Below, piece after piece: positions 40,516 to 48,736 of a stretch of 64,000 nt of DNA. The notes below the pieces were generated by a model. That model was not told the DNA's origin, ran no database searches, and saw only the letters and a program-made list of their open reading frames with translations. The DNA comes from Streptomyces sp. (GTDB taxonomy: Bacteria > Actinomycetota > Actinomycetes > Streptomycetales > Streptomycetaceae). Numbering within the stretch: the stretch's first letter is position 1; every line of letters begins with the position of its first letter. The DNA lies in the NCBI RefSeq assembly GCF_019510245.1, contig NZ_JAEKKT010000208.1:1-64000 (forward strand), in the 5' to 3' direction. The translations under genes and the position numbers were made by a program.

Positions 40516-42474
40516 TCAGCGGATGGTGATGGTGATCGTGGACCCCTTGGGCGCCTGCTCGCCGGCGTCCACCGACTGCTTCCTCACGGTGTCGCCGAAC
40601 AGCCCGAGCAGCCCGCGGTCCTCCTTGACCTGGAAGCCGGACTGTTCCAGCAGCTTGGTCGCGGCGTCGACATCGGCCCCGACCACGTTCGGCACCTCGA
40701 CCAGCTCCGGGCCCTTGGACAGCGTCAGCGTCACGGTGTCGCCCTCGGCGGCCTGGGCGTCGCCCGCCGGGGTCTGCCGGGCGACCTGGCCCTGGTCGTA
40801 CTCGGAGTTGACCTCGGTGGCGGACACCGTCACCTTCAGCCCGGCCTCCTGGAGCTGCTGCCGGGCGTCGTCCAGGTCGTCGCCGGTGACGTCCGGGACG
40901 TCGACCGCGGCGCCCTTGCTGACGACGAGCGCGATCGCGGTCCCCGCGTGCCGCTTGCTCCCGGCCCCCGGATCGGTCGAGATGACCGAATTCTTGGGCA
41001 CGTCCTCACTGAACTCCCGGGTCACCATGCCCGGTTCGAGCCCGTCGGCGGTCAGCAGCAGCTTGGCCCTGGCCAGCGTCCGTCCCTGCACGTCCGGCAC
41101 GTTCACCGTCTCGGGGCCGTCCGAGATGGTGAGCTTCACCGAGTCGTTGCTGCGGATGCGCTTGCCGGCCGCGGGGTCGGTGCTGATCACCGTGCCGCGC
41201 TTCACCGTGTCGCTGTAGGCGTGCTCGACCGACCCGACGTCTAGCCCGGCCTCCTTCAGCCGCGCGGTGGCCTCGGCCTCGGTCTTCGACAGCAGCGGCG
41301 GGACCTTGGTGAACTGCCCGGAGTTGATGTACCAGACGCCGGCGCCGGCACCGAGGACGATCAGTACCGCGACGACGAGCGACACCAGTCCGCGCCGGGA
41401 CCGACGGCCCCCGCGCCGCCGGTCGGATGGGGGTGCCCCCGCGCGAGCGAAGCCGAGCGTGGGGGAGGGCGTCGCCTCGAACCTGCTGGTGAGCAGCACC
41501 CCCTCGTCCTCCTCGTTGACGGGCAGCGGCCGGGGAACGGTCAGCGACCGGGGTATGACGCTCGTCCGGTCCTCGCCGATGTCGTGCGCCTGGGCCAGCG
41601 CCTGCGGCGGTACGGCGTCCAGCTGCTCGGCACGGAGCGCGCTCCGCGTCTCCCGCAGCAGGGCGAGCAGCGCGACGGCGTCGTGCGGCCGGACCCCGGG
41701 ATCCCGGGCGGTGCCACGGGCGACCAGCTCGTCCAGCTCGTGGGCCAGACCCGGCACCACGGCGGACGGCGCCGGCACGTCCTCGTGCAGGTGCTTGTAG
41801 AGGATCACCGCGGGTGAGTCCGAGTCGTGCGGCTTCCGCCCGGTGAGCATCTCGTACAGCACGACCCCGCACGCGTACACGTCGACGCGCGGATCGGCGG
41901 CCCCGCTCTCCACCTGCTCGGGCGCGAGGTACGACACGGTGCCGAGCACGGCGCCGGTCGTACTGGTGACCGAGTCCACGGAGCGCACGAGACCGAAGTC
42001 CGCGACCTTGACCCGGCCGTCGTCCCCTATCAACACGTTCTCGGGCTTCATGTCCCGGTGCACGAACCCGGCCCGGTGCGCGGCGCCCAGCGCGGCCAGC
42101 ACCGGCTCCAGGATGTCCAGCGCGGCCCGCGGCTGCAGCGCGCCGCGCTGGACCAGCACGTCCCGCAGGGTGCAGCCGGCGACGTACTCCATGGCGAGAT
42201 ACACGTACGACCGGTCGGCGCCCTGGTCGAAGACCTGGACGACATTGGGGTGGGCCAGCCGGGCGACCGACTTGGCCTCCCGGATGAACCTGTCGACGAA
42301 GGACGCGTCGGCGGCGAGCGCCGGGTGCATCACCTTCAGCGCGAGGATCCGGTCCAGCCGGATGTCCAGGGCCCGGTAGACCGTGGCCATCCCGCCGACG
42401 GCGATCCGCGCGTCGACGCGATACCGGCCGTCGAGCACCTGCCCGACAAGGGGGTCCTGAAGGGTCGTATCCAC
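40516..42474 (-). CDS. Serine/threonine protein kinase with four PASTA domains
   Basis: A 652-residue Stk1/PknB-type receptor kinase. The kinase domain (residues about 15-275) has AVGGMATVYRA, the ALKVM lysine, VHRDMKPENVLI and the ADFGLVRS loop. A juxtamembrane linker of about 85 residues follows, then one transmembrane helix (LVSLVVAVLIVLGAGAGVWYI). Four PASTA repeats face outward, beginning near VPPLLSKTEAEA and ending at the C terminus; these bind peptidoglycan fragments or lipid II in the family. The linker contains a peptide, SPTLGFARAGAPP, encoded by an intergenic-type repeat (41428-41466). Possible substrate: the Rv2175c-like protein 4 kb away. Confidence 0.95.
   Translation of the reverse strand: MDTTLQDPLVGQVLDGRYRVDARIAVGGMATVYRALDIRLDRILALKVMHPALAADASFVDRFIREAKSVARLAHPNVVQVFDQGADRSYVYLAMEYVAGCTLRDVLVQRGALQPRAALDILEPVLAALGAAHRAGFVHRDMKPENVLIGDDGRVKVADFGLVRSVDSVTSTTGAVLGTVSYLAPEQVESGAADPRVDVYACGVVLYEMLTGRKPHDSDSPAVILYKHLHEDVPAPSAVVPGLAHELDELVARGTARDPGVRPHDAVALLALLRETRSALRAEQLDAVPPQALAQAHDIGEDRTSVIPRSLTVPRPLPVNEEDEGVLLTSRFEATPSPTLGFARAGAPPSDRRRGGRRSRRGLVSLVVAVLIVLGAGAGVWYINSGQFTKVPPLLSKTEAEATARLKEAGLDVGSVEHAYSDTVKRGTVISTDPAAGKRIRSNDSVKLTISDGPETVNVPDVQGRTLARAKLLLTADGLEPGMVTREFSEDVPKNSVISTDPGAGSKRHAGTAIALVVSKGAAVDVPDVTGDDLDDARQQLQEAGLKVTVSATEVNSEYDQGQVARQTPAGDAQAAEGDTVTLTLSKGPELVEVPNVVGADVDAATKLLEQSGFQVKEDRGLLGLFGDTVRKQSVDAGEQAPKGSTITITIR
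41428..41466. repeat. Intergenic-type repeat inside the kinase gene
   Basis: TGGGGGTGCCCCCGCGCGAG followed by CGAAGCCGAGCGTGGGGGAG recurs almost identically in the intergenic region at 58409-58452. Here it is read in frame as SPTLGFARAGAPP in the juxtamembrane linker, which tolerates insertions. Confidence 0.8.
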
Positions 42475-42588
42475 CCGGCGAGTGTACGAGCACCGGCTGA
42501 CACCCCCACAGGTGAGACCGCTTTCCCCTGGGGACTGCAGCGCACCTGTGACGCTTCACACCCGCCCGAAACACCCCATTGCCTTCTC

Positions 42589-42671
42589 CCCCCTCCCCGC
42601 AGCCGCCGACGGCGCTCGGCCCTGGGCATGCTTTCTGCCCCCTCCCCGCAGCCGCCGACGGCGCTCGGCCC
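42589..42671. repeat. 34-bp direct repeat upstream of kinase gene
   Basis: CCCCCTCCCCGCAGCCGCCG plus ACGGCGCTCGGCCC occurs at 42589-42622 and again at 42638-42671. The unit includes the GCCGCCGACGGCGCTCGGC stem-loop. It lies in the 275-base gap between the kinase start and the thiG stop; no gene is seen in that gap. Confidence 0.85.
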
Positions 42672-42749
42672 CCACGGGAGAGTCCCGCTTCTCAGCAGAC
42701 GGATTCGGGCGGTGCGTGGGTGGGAGAGCAGATGGGAGCGGACCGGCGC

Positions 42750-43544
42750 TCAGAACGCAGGGCGCTCGGGGTCCAGCACGGCCAGGCCCTCCGCGGGAGA
42801 CGACGCCTCCGCGAGGTACCGGCGGGGAATCCGCCCCGCCAGCCGGGCCAGCCGCCCCGCCTCCACCCCGGCCCGCATGGCGTGAGCCATCCGCTCGGGA
42901 TCCTGCGCCCGCGTCACCGCCGACGCCAGCATCACCCCCGCGCACCCCAGCTCCATCGCCAGCGCCACGTCCGACGCCGTACCGGCCCCCGCGTCCAGGA
43001 TCACCGGCACGCGCGCGTGCTCGACGATCAGCTGGAAGTTGTGCGGGTTGCGGATCCCGAGCCCGGACCCGATCGGCGACCCGAGCGGCATCACCGCGGC
43101 GCACCCCACCTCCTCCAGCCTCCGAGCCAGCACCGGATCGTCGTTCGTGTACGGCAGCACCGTGAACCCGTCGTCCACCAGCGTCTCCGCCGCGTCAAGG
43201 AGCTCGACCGGATCGGGGAACAAGGTCCGCTCGTCGGCGATGACCTCCAGCTTGACCAGCGAGGTCCCCAGCGCCTCCCGCGCCAGCCGGGCGGTCAGCA
43301 CGGCCTCCCCGGCGGTGTGGCACCCCGCCGTGTTCGGCAGCACCCGGATCCCGAGCCGGTCGAGCACCGACAGCACGGACCCCCGTACCCCCGGATCCAC
43401 CCGCCGCATCGCGACCGTGGTCAGCTCGGTCCCGGACGCGACGAGCGCCCGTTCCAGCACCTCCAGGCTGGGCGCACCCCCGGTACCCATGATCAGCCGG
43501 GACGAGAACGTCGTACCCCCGAGGACGAAGGGATCGTCGGCCAC
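42750..43544 (-). CDS. thiG: Thiazole synthase
   Basis: A 264-residue TIM-barrel enzyme that forms the thiazole phosphate of thiamine from 1-deoxyxylulose 5-phosphate, dehydroglycine and ThiS-thiocarboxylate. Family motifs: SRLIMGTGG at the N terminus, LVKLEVIADERTLFPD (the Schiff-base Lys region), VLPYTNDDPVLARRLEE and PVILDAGAGTASDVA. Start GTG 43544, five bases after the thiS stop. Last gene of the thiO-thiS-thiG operon. Confidence 0.97.
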   Translation of the reverse strand: MADDPFVLGGTTFSSRLIMGTGGAPSLEVLERALVASGTELTTVAMRRVDPGVRGSVLSVLDRLGIRVLPNTAGCHTAGEAVLTARLAREALGTSLVKLEVIADERTLFPDPVELLDAAETLVDDGFTVLPYTNDDPVLARRLEEVGCAAVMPLGSPIGSGLGIRNPHNFQLIVEHARVPVILDAGAGTASDVALAMELGCAGVMLASAVTRAQDPERMAHAMRAGVEAGRLARLAGRIPRRYLAEASSPAEGLAVLDPERPAF

Positions 43545-43549
43545 GGTGC

Positions 43550-43762
43550 TCAGCCTCCCTGCACGGCGGTCAGGACTTCCACCCGGTCACCGTCGGCGAG
43601 CCCGGTCGTCGCCCACTGCCCGCGCGGTACCACGGTCTCGTTGACGGCCGCGGCCACCCCGGAGGGCGCCGCCGTGAGGGACCGTACGAGCGAGTCGAGA
43701 GCGGTGCCCGGGGCGATCTCCCGGCGCTCCCCGTTGACGGAGATGGTGACGGAGATGTTCAT
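43550..43762 (-). CDS. thiS: Sulfur carrier protein ThiS
   Basis: A 70-residue ubiquitin-like carrier ending in the Gly-Gly (TAVQGG) that is converted to a thiocarboxylate and gives its sulfur to ThiG. ATG 43762 overlaps the thiO stop by four bases. Confidence 0.97.
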   Translation of the reverse strand: MNISVTISVNGERREIAPGTALDSLVRSLTAAPSGVAAAVNETVVPRGQWATTGLADGDRVEVLTAVQGG

Positions 43763-44928
43763 GCGGTCTGCTCCACAAGTACGTCGGGAACGGGGCCGAA
43801 TCGCCTCGGCGTGAACGGACGGGCCTCCACCGGCACCTCGCCGCCGGCCAGCAGCTCCGCCATCACGTCTCCGGTGACGGGCGTGAGCAGCACCCCGTTG
43901 CGGTAGTGCCCGGTGGCCAGCAGCAGCCCGTCGAGGCGGGTCGGCCCGAGCAGCGGCGCGTTGTCGGGGGAGCCGGGGCGCAGTCCGGCCCGGGTCTCGG
44001 TCAGGGGCAGCTCGGTGATCCCGGGCACCAGCTCGTGCGCGTCGCGCAGCAGCTCGTACACCCCGCCCGCCGTGACGGTCGTGTCCCAGCCCAGCTCCTC
44101 GCTGGTCGCGCCGACGACCAGCTCGCCGTTCTCCCGGGGCACCAGGTAGACGTTCCCGCCGCGCACCACGGCCCGTACGGTCCGGCTGAGGAACGGCGCG
44201 TACCGGGCGGGCACGGTCAGCCGCAGCACCTGCCCCTTCACCGGCCGTACCGGCGGCAGCACGTCCTCGGGCACGCCCGCCAGCCGCCCGCTCAGGCTGC
44301 CGCCCGCGAGCACCACCTGGCCGGCGCCCAGCGCCTCACCCGCACGGGTGAGGACACCGACGGCCCGTTCCCGCACCACGTCCAGGCGCTCGGCCCAGTC
44401 GCGGTGGAACACCACCCCGGCCCGCTCGCACGCGGCCACCAGGGCGGCCGCCAGCCGGCGCGGGTCGATCTGGTGGTCGCCGTCGGCCCGTAGCCCGCCG
44501 CGCACACCCGGTGCGAGCATCGGCTCCAGGCGCCGGCACTCCCGCCCGGACAGCCATTCGGACTCCAGGCCCGACTGCTGCTGGAGCGCGTGCAGCTCGC
44601 GCAGATGGGCGCGGTCGTCGGCGTCCAGCGCGACCGCCAGGGTGCCGCAGCGCCGGTAGCCGAGGTCGTGGCCGGTGAGCTCGGTCAGCTCGGCGGCGAA
44701 GTCGGGATAGCGGCGCGCGGAGGCCAGGTTGAGCCCCAGCAGGGTCTGCTCGCCGTAGTGCAGCTCGGTGACGGCGGCCAGCATCCCCGCCGCGACCTGC
44801 GCGGCACCGCCGCCGGGCCCGGGGTCGGCCACGGTGACGGCGAGCCCGCGCTGGGCCGCCCGCCAGGCCGTGACCAGGCCGATGATCCCGCCCCCGATGA
44901 CGAGGACGTCGGACGTACGTGAGGACAT
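43759..44928 (-). CDS. thiO: Glycine oxidase ThiO
   Basis: A 389-residue FAD enzyme of the DAO family that supplies the imine of glycine for thiazole formation. The FAD motif is VIGGGIIGLVTAWRAAQRG; the C-terminal TRAGLRPGSPDNAPLLG and GHYRNGVLLTPVTG segments are typical. ATG 44928 has GGGAGGGG 10 bases upstream, and this ribosome site is the 3' end of the TPP riboswitch. Confidence 0.96.
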   Translation of the reverse strand: MSSRTSDVLVIGGGIIGLVTAWRAAQRGLAVTVADPGPGGGAAQVAAGMLAAVTELHYGEQTLLGLNLASARRYPDFAAELTELTGHDLGYRRCGTLAVALDADDRAHLRELHALQQQSGLESEWLSGRECRRLEPMLAPGVRGGLRADGDHQIDPRRLAAALVAACERAGVVFHRDWAERLDVVRERAVGVLTRAGEALGAGQVVLAGGSLSGRLAGVPEDVLPPVRPVKGQVLRLTVPARYAPFLSRTVRAVVRGGNVYLVPRENGELVVGATSEELGWDTTVTAGGVYELLRDAHELVPGITELPLTETRAGLRPGSPDNAPLLGPTRLDGLLLATGHYRNGVLLTPVTGDVMAELLAGGEVPVEARPFTPRRFGPVPDVLVEQTA

Positions 44929-44938
44929 GGGCGTCCAG

Positions 44939-45028
44939 CCCCTCCCTTCGCCGGCATGACCCGGATCAGGTTCGTACGGTCGGAGGCCGCCAGCCTCCCT
45001 CTCAGCCCGGTGCGTCCGGGCTCCCGCG
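44939..45028 (-). ncRNA. TPP riboswitch (THI element)
   Basis: On the minus strand the conserved elements run in order: GGGAGCCCGG, GGGCTGAGAGGGAGGC, a variable stem, CGAACCTGATCCGGGTCATG, then CCGGCGAAGGGAGGGG. CTGAGA and ACCTGATC are the invariant thiamine-pyrophosphate contacts. The 3' strand contains the thiO ribosome site, so ligand binding should block translation of thiO-thiS-thiG. Confidence 0.97.
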
Positions 45029-45167
45029 TGTGCTTCCCCGCCACCCTAGCCCGCGGTGCTGTGCCCCGGTAAGACGGCCTCGGACGGCGCTGGTGACGGC
45101 GCCGGTGACGGCGCCAGGGACAGTGCTTGGACAGTGCTGTGGAACAGGTCACTCGCCACGACCCCTG

Positions 45168-45184
45168 ACTGACTCTTTGTCAGT
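45168..45184. promoter_or_regulatory. Inverted repeat ACTGAC-N5-GTCAGT
   Basis: A perfect 6-bp inverted repeat with a TCTTT spacer lies 30 bases before the FAD oxidoreductase start. The arms equal those of the TetR-type operator at 55908 but with a longer spacer. Confidence 0.45.
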
Positions 45185-45213
45185 TGTCTATCGTTCTTGT
45201 CTATGGTGATCAG

Positions 45214-46446
45214 GTGAGCGAGCAGACGCAGCGACGGAGCACGTCACAGACGCGGCGCGTGGTCGTGGTGGGCGCGGGGATGGCCGGGGTGCAGACCGCC
45301 GTCGCCCTGCGCGAGCAGGGGTTCACCGGGACCGTCACGCTGATCGGCGCCGAGCCGCACCAGCCGTACGACCGGCCGCCGCTCTCCAAGGCCGTGCTGC
45401 TCGGCAAGTCGGAGGGCTCCGCCTTCGAGGTGGACTTCGGGGCGCTCGGCATCGAGCTGGCGCTCGGCCGCGAGGCCCTCGGCGTGCGCACCGCCGACCA
45501 CGAGCTGGACACAGAGGCCGGACCGGTGCCGTACGACGTCCTGGTCCTCGCCACCGGCGCCGAACCGATCACGCTGCCCGGCACCCAGGGCGTGCCCGGC
45601 GTCCATCTGCTGCGCACCCTGGACGACGCCGAGCGGCTGCGGCCCGTGCTCGCCCGGCAGCACGACATCGTGGTGGTCGGCGCGGGCTGGATCGGCGCGG
45701 AGTTCGCCACCGCCGCCCGCGAGGCCGGCTGCGCGGTCACCGTGGTCGAGGCCGCCGACCGCCCCCTCGCGGGAGCGCTCCCCGCCGAGGTCGCCGCGCC
45801 GATGGCCGCCTGGTACGCGGACAGCGGCACCGACCTGCGTACCCACGCGCGCGTGGCAGGCGTCGAGCCCGGCGCGGTGGTGCTCGACGACGGCTCGCGG
45901 CTGCCCGCGGGCGCCGTCGTGGTCGGCATCGGCGCCCGCCCCGCCACCGGCTGGCTGGCCGGCTCGGGCATCGAGCTGGGCCCGCACCGCGAGGTGCTCG
46001 CCGACGACCGCCTGCGCACCACCGCCCCCGACGTCTACGCGGTCGGCGACTGCGCGTCCTTCCCGTCCGGCCGCTACGGCGAGCGCCTCCTCGTCCACCA
46101 CTGGGACAACGCCCTCCAGGGCCCGCGCACGGTCGCCGCCAACATCCTCGGCGAGACCGACGCCGTCTACGACCCGGTCCCGTATTTCTGGTCCGAACAG
46201 TTCGGCCGCTTCGTCCAGTACGCCGGCCACCACGCCGCCGCCGACCGGCTGGTCTGGCGTGGCGACCCGACCGGCCCGTCCTGGAGCGTCTGCTGGCTCC
46301 GCGAGACCCGCCTGGTCGCCCTGTTGGCGGTAGGCCGCCCCCGCGACCTGGCCCAGGGCCGCCGCCTGATCGAGGCAGGCCGTCAGATGGACCCGGAGGC
46401 CTTGTCCGACCCGGGGAAACCGCTCAAGAACGCCACGACCACGTGA
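45214..46446 (+). CDS. FAD-dependent NAD(P)H oxidoreductase (ferredoxin reductase-like)
   Basis: A 410-residue pyridine nucleotide-disulfide oxidoreductase-fold protein like ferredoxin or rubredoxin reductases. The FAD loop is VVVGAGMAGVQTAVALRE, the NAD(P) loop is IVVVGAGWIGAEFATAAREAG and TTAPDVYAVGDCASFP binds the flavin. No redox-active CxxC is seen. GTG 45214 follows GGTGA; the open frame continues 10 codons upstream into the putative operator. It is transcribed away from the thiO operon; its electron partner is unknown. Confidence 0.9.
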   Translation: MSEQTQRRSTSQTRRVVVVGAGMAGVQTAVALREQGFTGTVTLIGAEPHQPYDRPPLSKAVLLGKSEGSAFEVDFGALGIELALGREALGVRTADHELDTEAGPVPYDVLVLATGAEPITLPGTQGVPGVHLLRTLDDAERLRPVLARQHDIVVVGAGWIGAEFATAAREAGCAVTVVEAADRPLAGALPAEVAAPMAAWYADSGTDLRTHARVAGVEPGAVVLDDGSRLPAGAVVVGIGARPATGWLAGSGIELGPHREVLADDRLRTTAPDVYAVGDCASFPSGRYGERLLVHHWDNALQGPRTVAANILGETDAVYDPVPYFWSEQFGRFVQYAGHHAAADRLVWRGDPTGPSWSVCWLRETRLVALLAVGRPRDLAQGRRLIEAGRQMDPEALSDPGKPLKNATTT

Positions 46447-46463
46447 AAGCGCACTGAGAGGAA

Positions 46464-46520
46464 CGCGCCCCAAAGGGGCGCGGGGAACTGCGCGACCAGC
46501 CCCCACCGCGCCGCACCCGA
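46464..46520. repeat. Dispersed repeat, copy 7
   Basis: A stem CGCGCCCC-AAA-GGGGCGCG (46464-46482) leads into GGAACTGCGCGACCAGCCCC and CGCACCCGAA. It lies 18 bases after the oxidoreductase stop and probably terminates it. Confidence 0.75.
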
Positions 46521-46568
46521 ACAACGACCCATCGCGGCCCACCCAGCGGAGCGCCTACCCTTGACCCC

Positions 46569-46934
46569 GTGACCGAGATTGACGCAAAGATCGATGCTCT
46601 CGTCCCCGCCTGGCTCACCCTCCCCGACATCGCAGAGATGATGGACGTCGAGGTGACGCGCGTGCGGCAGCTGGTCAAGGAGGGCCAGCTCATCGCCGTC
46701 CGCCGCGGTGAGAACAGGGCACTGCACGTCCCCGCCGCCTTCATCGACGGGGACAAGGTCGTCAAGGGCCTGTCTGGGACCCTGACGCTCCTGCGGGACG
46801 ACGGCTTCACGGACGAAGAGATGCTGGAGTGGCTCTTCACTCCGGACGCGACCCTGCCCGGCACTCCCGCGCAGGCGCTCAGCGAGAATCGCGGCACGGA
46901 GGTGAAGCGCCGCGCCCAGGCGCTCGCCGTCTGA
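46569..46934 (+). CDS. Rv2175c-like DNA-binding protein
   Basis: A 121-residue protein of the Rv2175c family. An N-terminal winged helix-turn-helix (LTLPDIAEMMDVEVTRVRQLVKEG) is followed by a wing region ending near LHVPAAFIDG and a C-terminal helical domain. In M. tuberculosis the family member is phosphorylated by a PknL-type Ser/Thr kinase on an N-terminal Thr and then loses DNA binding. Here the N terminus has Thr2 and Thr17. The nearest Ser/Thr kinase gene is 4 kb upstream. Start GTG 46569. Confidence 0.9.
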   Translation: MTEIDAKIDALVPAWLTLPDIAEMMDVEVTRVRQLVKEGQLIAVRRGENRALHVPAAFIDGDKVVKGLSGTLTLLRDDGFTDEEMLEWLFTPDATLPGTPAQALSENRGTEVKRRAQALAV

Positions 46935-46967
46935 GGCAGCCAGTACCGACACCACGGGGGATCACCG

Positions 46968-47615
46968 ATGACCGACACCGCCCGCGCCCGGCTGGCCGAC
47001 GCCCGGCTCTACCTGTGCACGGACGCCCGTAAGGAGCAGGGCGACCTAGCCGGGTTCCTGGACGCGGTCCTGGCGGGCGGTGTCGACATCGTGCAGCTGC
47101 GCGACAAGGGCATGGAAGCCGCCGAGGAGCTGGAGCACCTCGCCGTGTTCGCCGACGCCTGCGCCCGGCACGGCAAGCTGCTCGCGGTCAACGACCGCGC
47201 GGACGTGGCCCACGCGGCCGGCGCCGACGTGCTCCACCTCGGCCAGGGTGACCTGCCGGTCCCGGCCGCGCGGGCGATCCTCGGCCCGGACGTCCTGATC
47301 GGCCGTTCCACGCACGCCGAGTCCGAGGCCGCCGCGGCCGCCGTGCAGGACGGCGTGGACTACTTCTGCACCGGCCCCTGCTGGCCCACCCCCACCAAGC
47401 CCGGCCGCCCCGCCCCCGGCCTCGACCTGGTGCGGTACACCGCCGCCCTGGGCACCGACCGCCCCTGGTTCGCCATCGGCGGCATCGACCTCGGCAACCT
47501 CGACCAGGTGCTGGACGCGGGCGCCCGCAGAGTGGTCGTGGTCCGCGCGCTCACCGCGGCCGACGACCCCGGCGCGGCGGCGGCCGAGTTCGCGAAGCGG
47601 CTGCGGTCGCTGTAG
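46968..47615 (+). CDS. thiE: Thiamine phosphate synthase
   Basis: A 215-residue TIM-barrel enzyme that joins the pyrimidine and thiazole halves of thiamine. Motifs: GGVDIVQLRDKGMEA (pyrophosphate and pyrimidine site), LAVNDRADVAHAAGADVLHLGQGDL, IGRSTHAESEA and FAIGGIDLGNL. It is 33 bases after the Rv2175c-like gene, in the same direction, and not next to the TPP riboswitch, so it may not share that control. Confidence 0.96.
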   Translation: MTDTARARLADARLYLCTDARKEQGDLAGFLDAVLAGGVDIVQLRDKGMEAAEELEHLAVFADACARHGKLLAVNDRADVAHAAGADVLHLGQGDLPVPAARAILGPDVLIGRSTHAESEAAAAAVQDGVDYFCTGPCWPTPTKPGRPAPGLDLVRYTAALGTDRPWFAIGGIDLGNLDQVLDAGARRVVVVRALTAADDPGAAAAEFAKRLRSL

Positions 47616-47645
47616 CTGCGGCAGCTGGGCGTCCGACTGTCCGGC

Positions 47646-47674
47646 TGTCCGGAAACTTGTCCAGCATCCGGACA
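47646..47674. promoter_or_regulatory. Inverted repeat upstream of metF
   Basis: TGTCCGG and CCGGACA form a 7-bp pair around 15 bases; further GTCCG units sit on both sides. Located 83-111 bases before metF. Could be a thiE terminator or an operator; not resolved. Confidence 0.35.
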
Positions 47675-47756
47675 TGGGGTCCGCAAGAGCTCGACAATTC
47701 CGGCAAATGTCCCGAGTGCGGTTGGGTGACGGGCCGCCCCTGACTAACCTGCGGGT

Positions 47757-48680
47757 ATGGCCCTCGGAACCGCATCCACCAGGACTGACCGCGCACGCAC
47801 CGTGCGCGACATGCTCGCCGGCGGCAAGACCACGTACTCCTTCGAGTTCTCGGCGCCGAAGACCCCGAAGGGCGAGCGGAACCTGTGGAGCGCGCTCCGG
47901 CGGGTCGAGGCGGTCGCCCCCGACTTCGTCTCGGTGACCTACGGCGCCGGCGGTTCCACCCGCGCGGGCACGGTCAAGGAGACCCAGCAGATCGTCGCGG
48001 ACACCACGCTCACCCCGGTCGCGCACCTCACCGCGGTCGACCACTCCCTGGCCGAGCTGCGCAACATCATCGGCCAGTACGCGGACGCCGGGATCCGCAA
48101 CATGCTCGCCGTGCGCGGCGACCCGCCCGGCGACCCGATGGGGGAGTGGGTGGCGCACCCGCAGGGGCTGACCTACGCGGCCGAACTCGTCCGTCTCATC
48201 AAGGAGTCGGGCGACTTCTGCGTGGGCGTCGCCGCCTTCCCGGAGATGCACCCGCGCTCCAGCGACTGGGACACCGACGTACGGCATTTCGTCGACAAGT
48301 GCCGCGCGGGCGCCGACTACGCCATCACGCAGATGTTCTTCCAGCCCGAGTCGTACCTTCGCCTTCGCGACCGGGTCGCCGCGGCCGGCTGCGAAACCCC
48401 GGTGATTCCGGAAATCCTGCCCGTCACCAGTGTGAAGATGCTGGAACGGCTGCCCAAACTCAGCAACGCGACCTTCCCGGACGCCCTGAAAGAGCGGATC
48501 CTCACAGCGAAAGACGATCCGGCGGCGGTACGCTCCATTGGCATCGAACATGCCACGGAGTTCTGCGCGCGGCTGCTGGCCGAAGGAGTGCCAGGACTGC
48601 ACTTCATCACGCTCAACAGCTCCACGGCGACGCTGGAAATCTACGAGAACCTGGGCCTGCACCATCCCCCGCAGGCCTAG
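47757..48680 (+). CDS. metF: Methylenetetrahydrofolate reductase
   Basis: A 307-residue FAD enzyme that makes 5-methyltetrahydrofolate for methionine synthesis. Family sequence includes YSFEFSAPKTPKGE (catalytic Glu), VSVTYGAGGSTRAGT, NMLAVRGDPPGDP, and QMFFQPESYLRLRDR. Start ATG 47757. Its product feeds the methionine/SAM cycle that also controls the SAM-IV riboswitch earlier in the window. Confidence 0.97.
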   Translation: MALGTASTRTDRARTVRDMLAGGKTTYSFEFSAPKTPKGERNLWSALRRVEAVAPDFVSVTYGAGGSTRAGTVKETQQIVADTTLTPVAHLTAVDHSLAELRNIIGQYADAGIRNMLAVRGDPPGDPMGEWVAHPQGLTYAAELVRLIKESGDFCVGVAAFPEMHPRSSDWDTDVRHFVDKCRAGADYAITQMFFQPESYLRLRDRVAAAGCETPVIPEILPVTSVKMLERLPKLSNATFPDALKERILTAKDDPAAVRSIGIEHATEFCARLLAEGVPGLHFITLNSSTATLEIYENLGLHHPPQA

Positions 48681-48736
48681 ACCGGCCGCACCGGAGTACG
48701 ACACACTGCGTAGCGGGCACAGGGAGAGGGGCGTAC

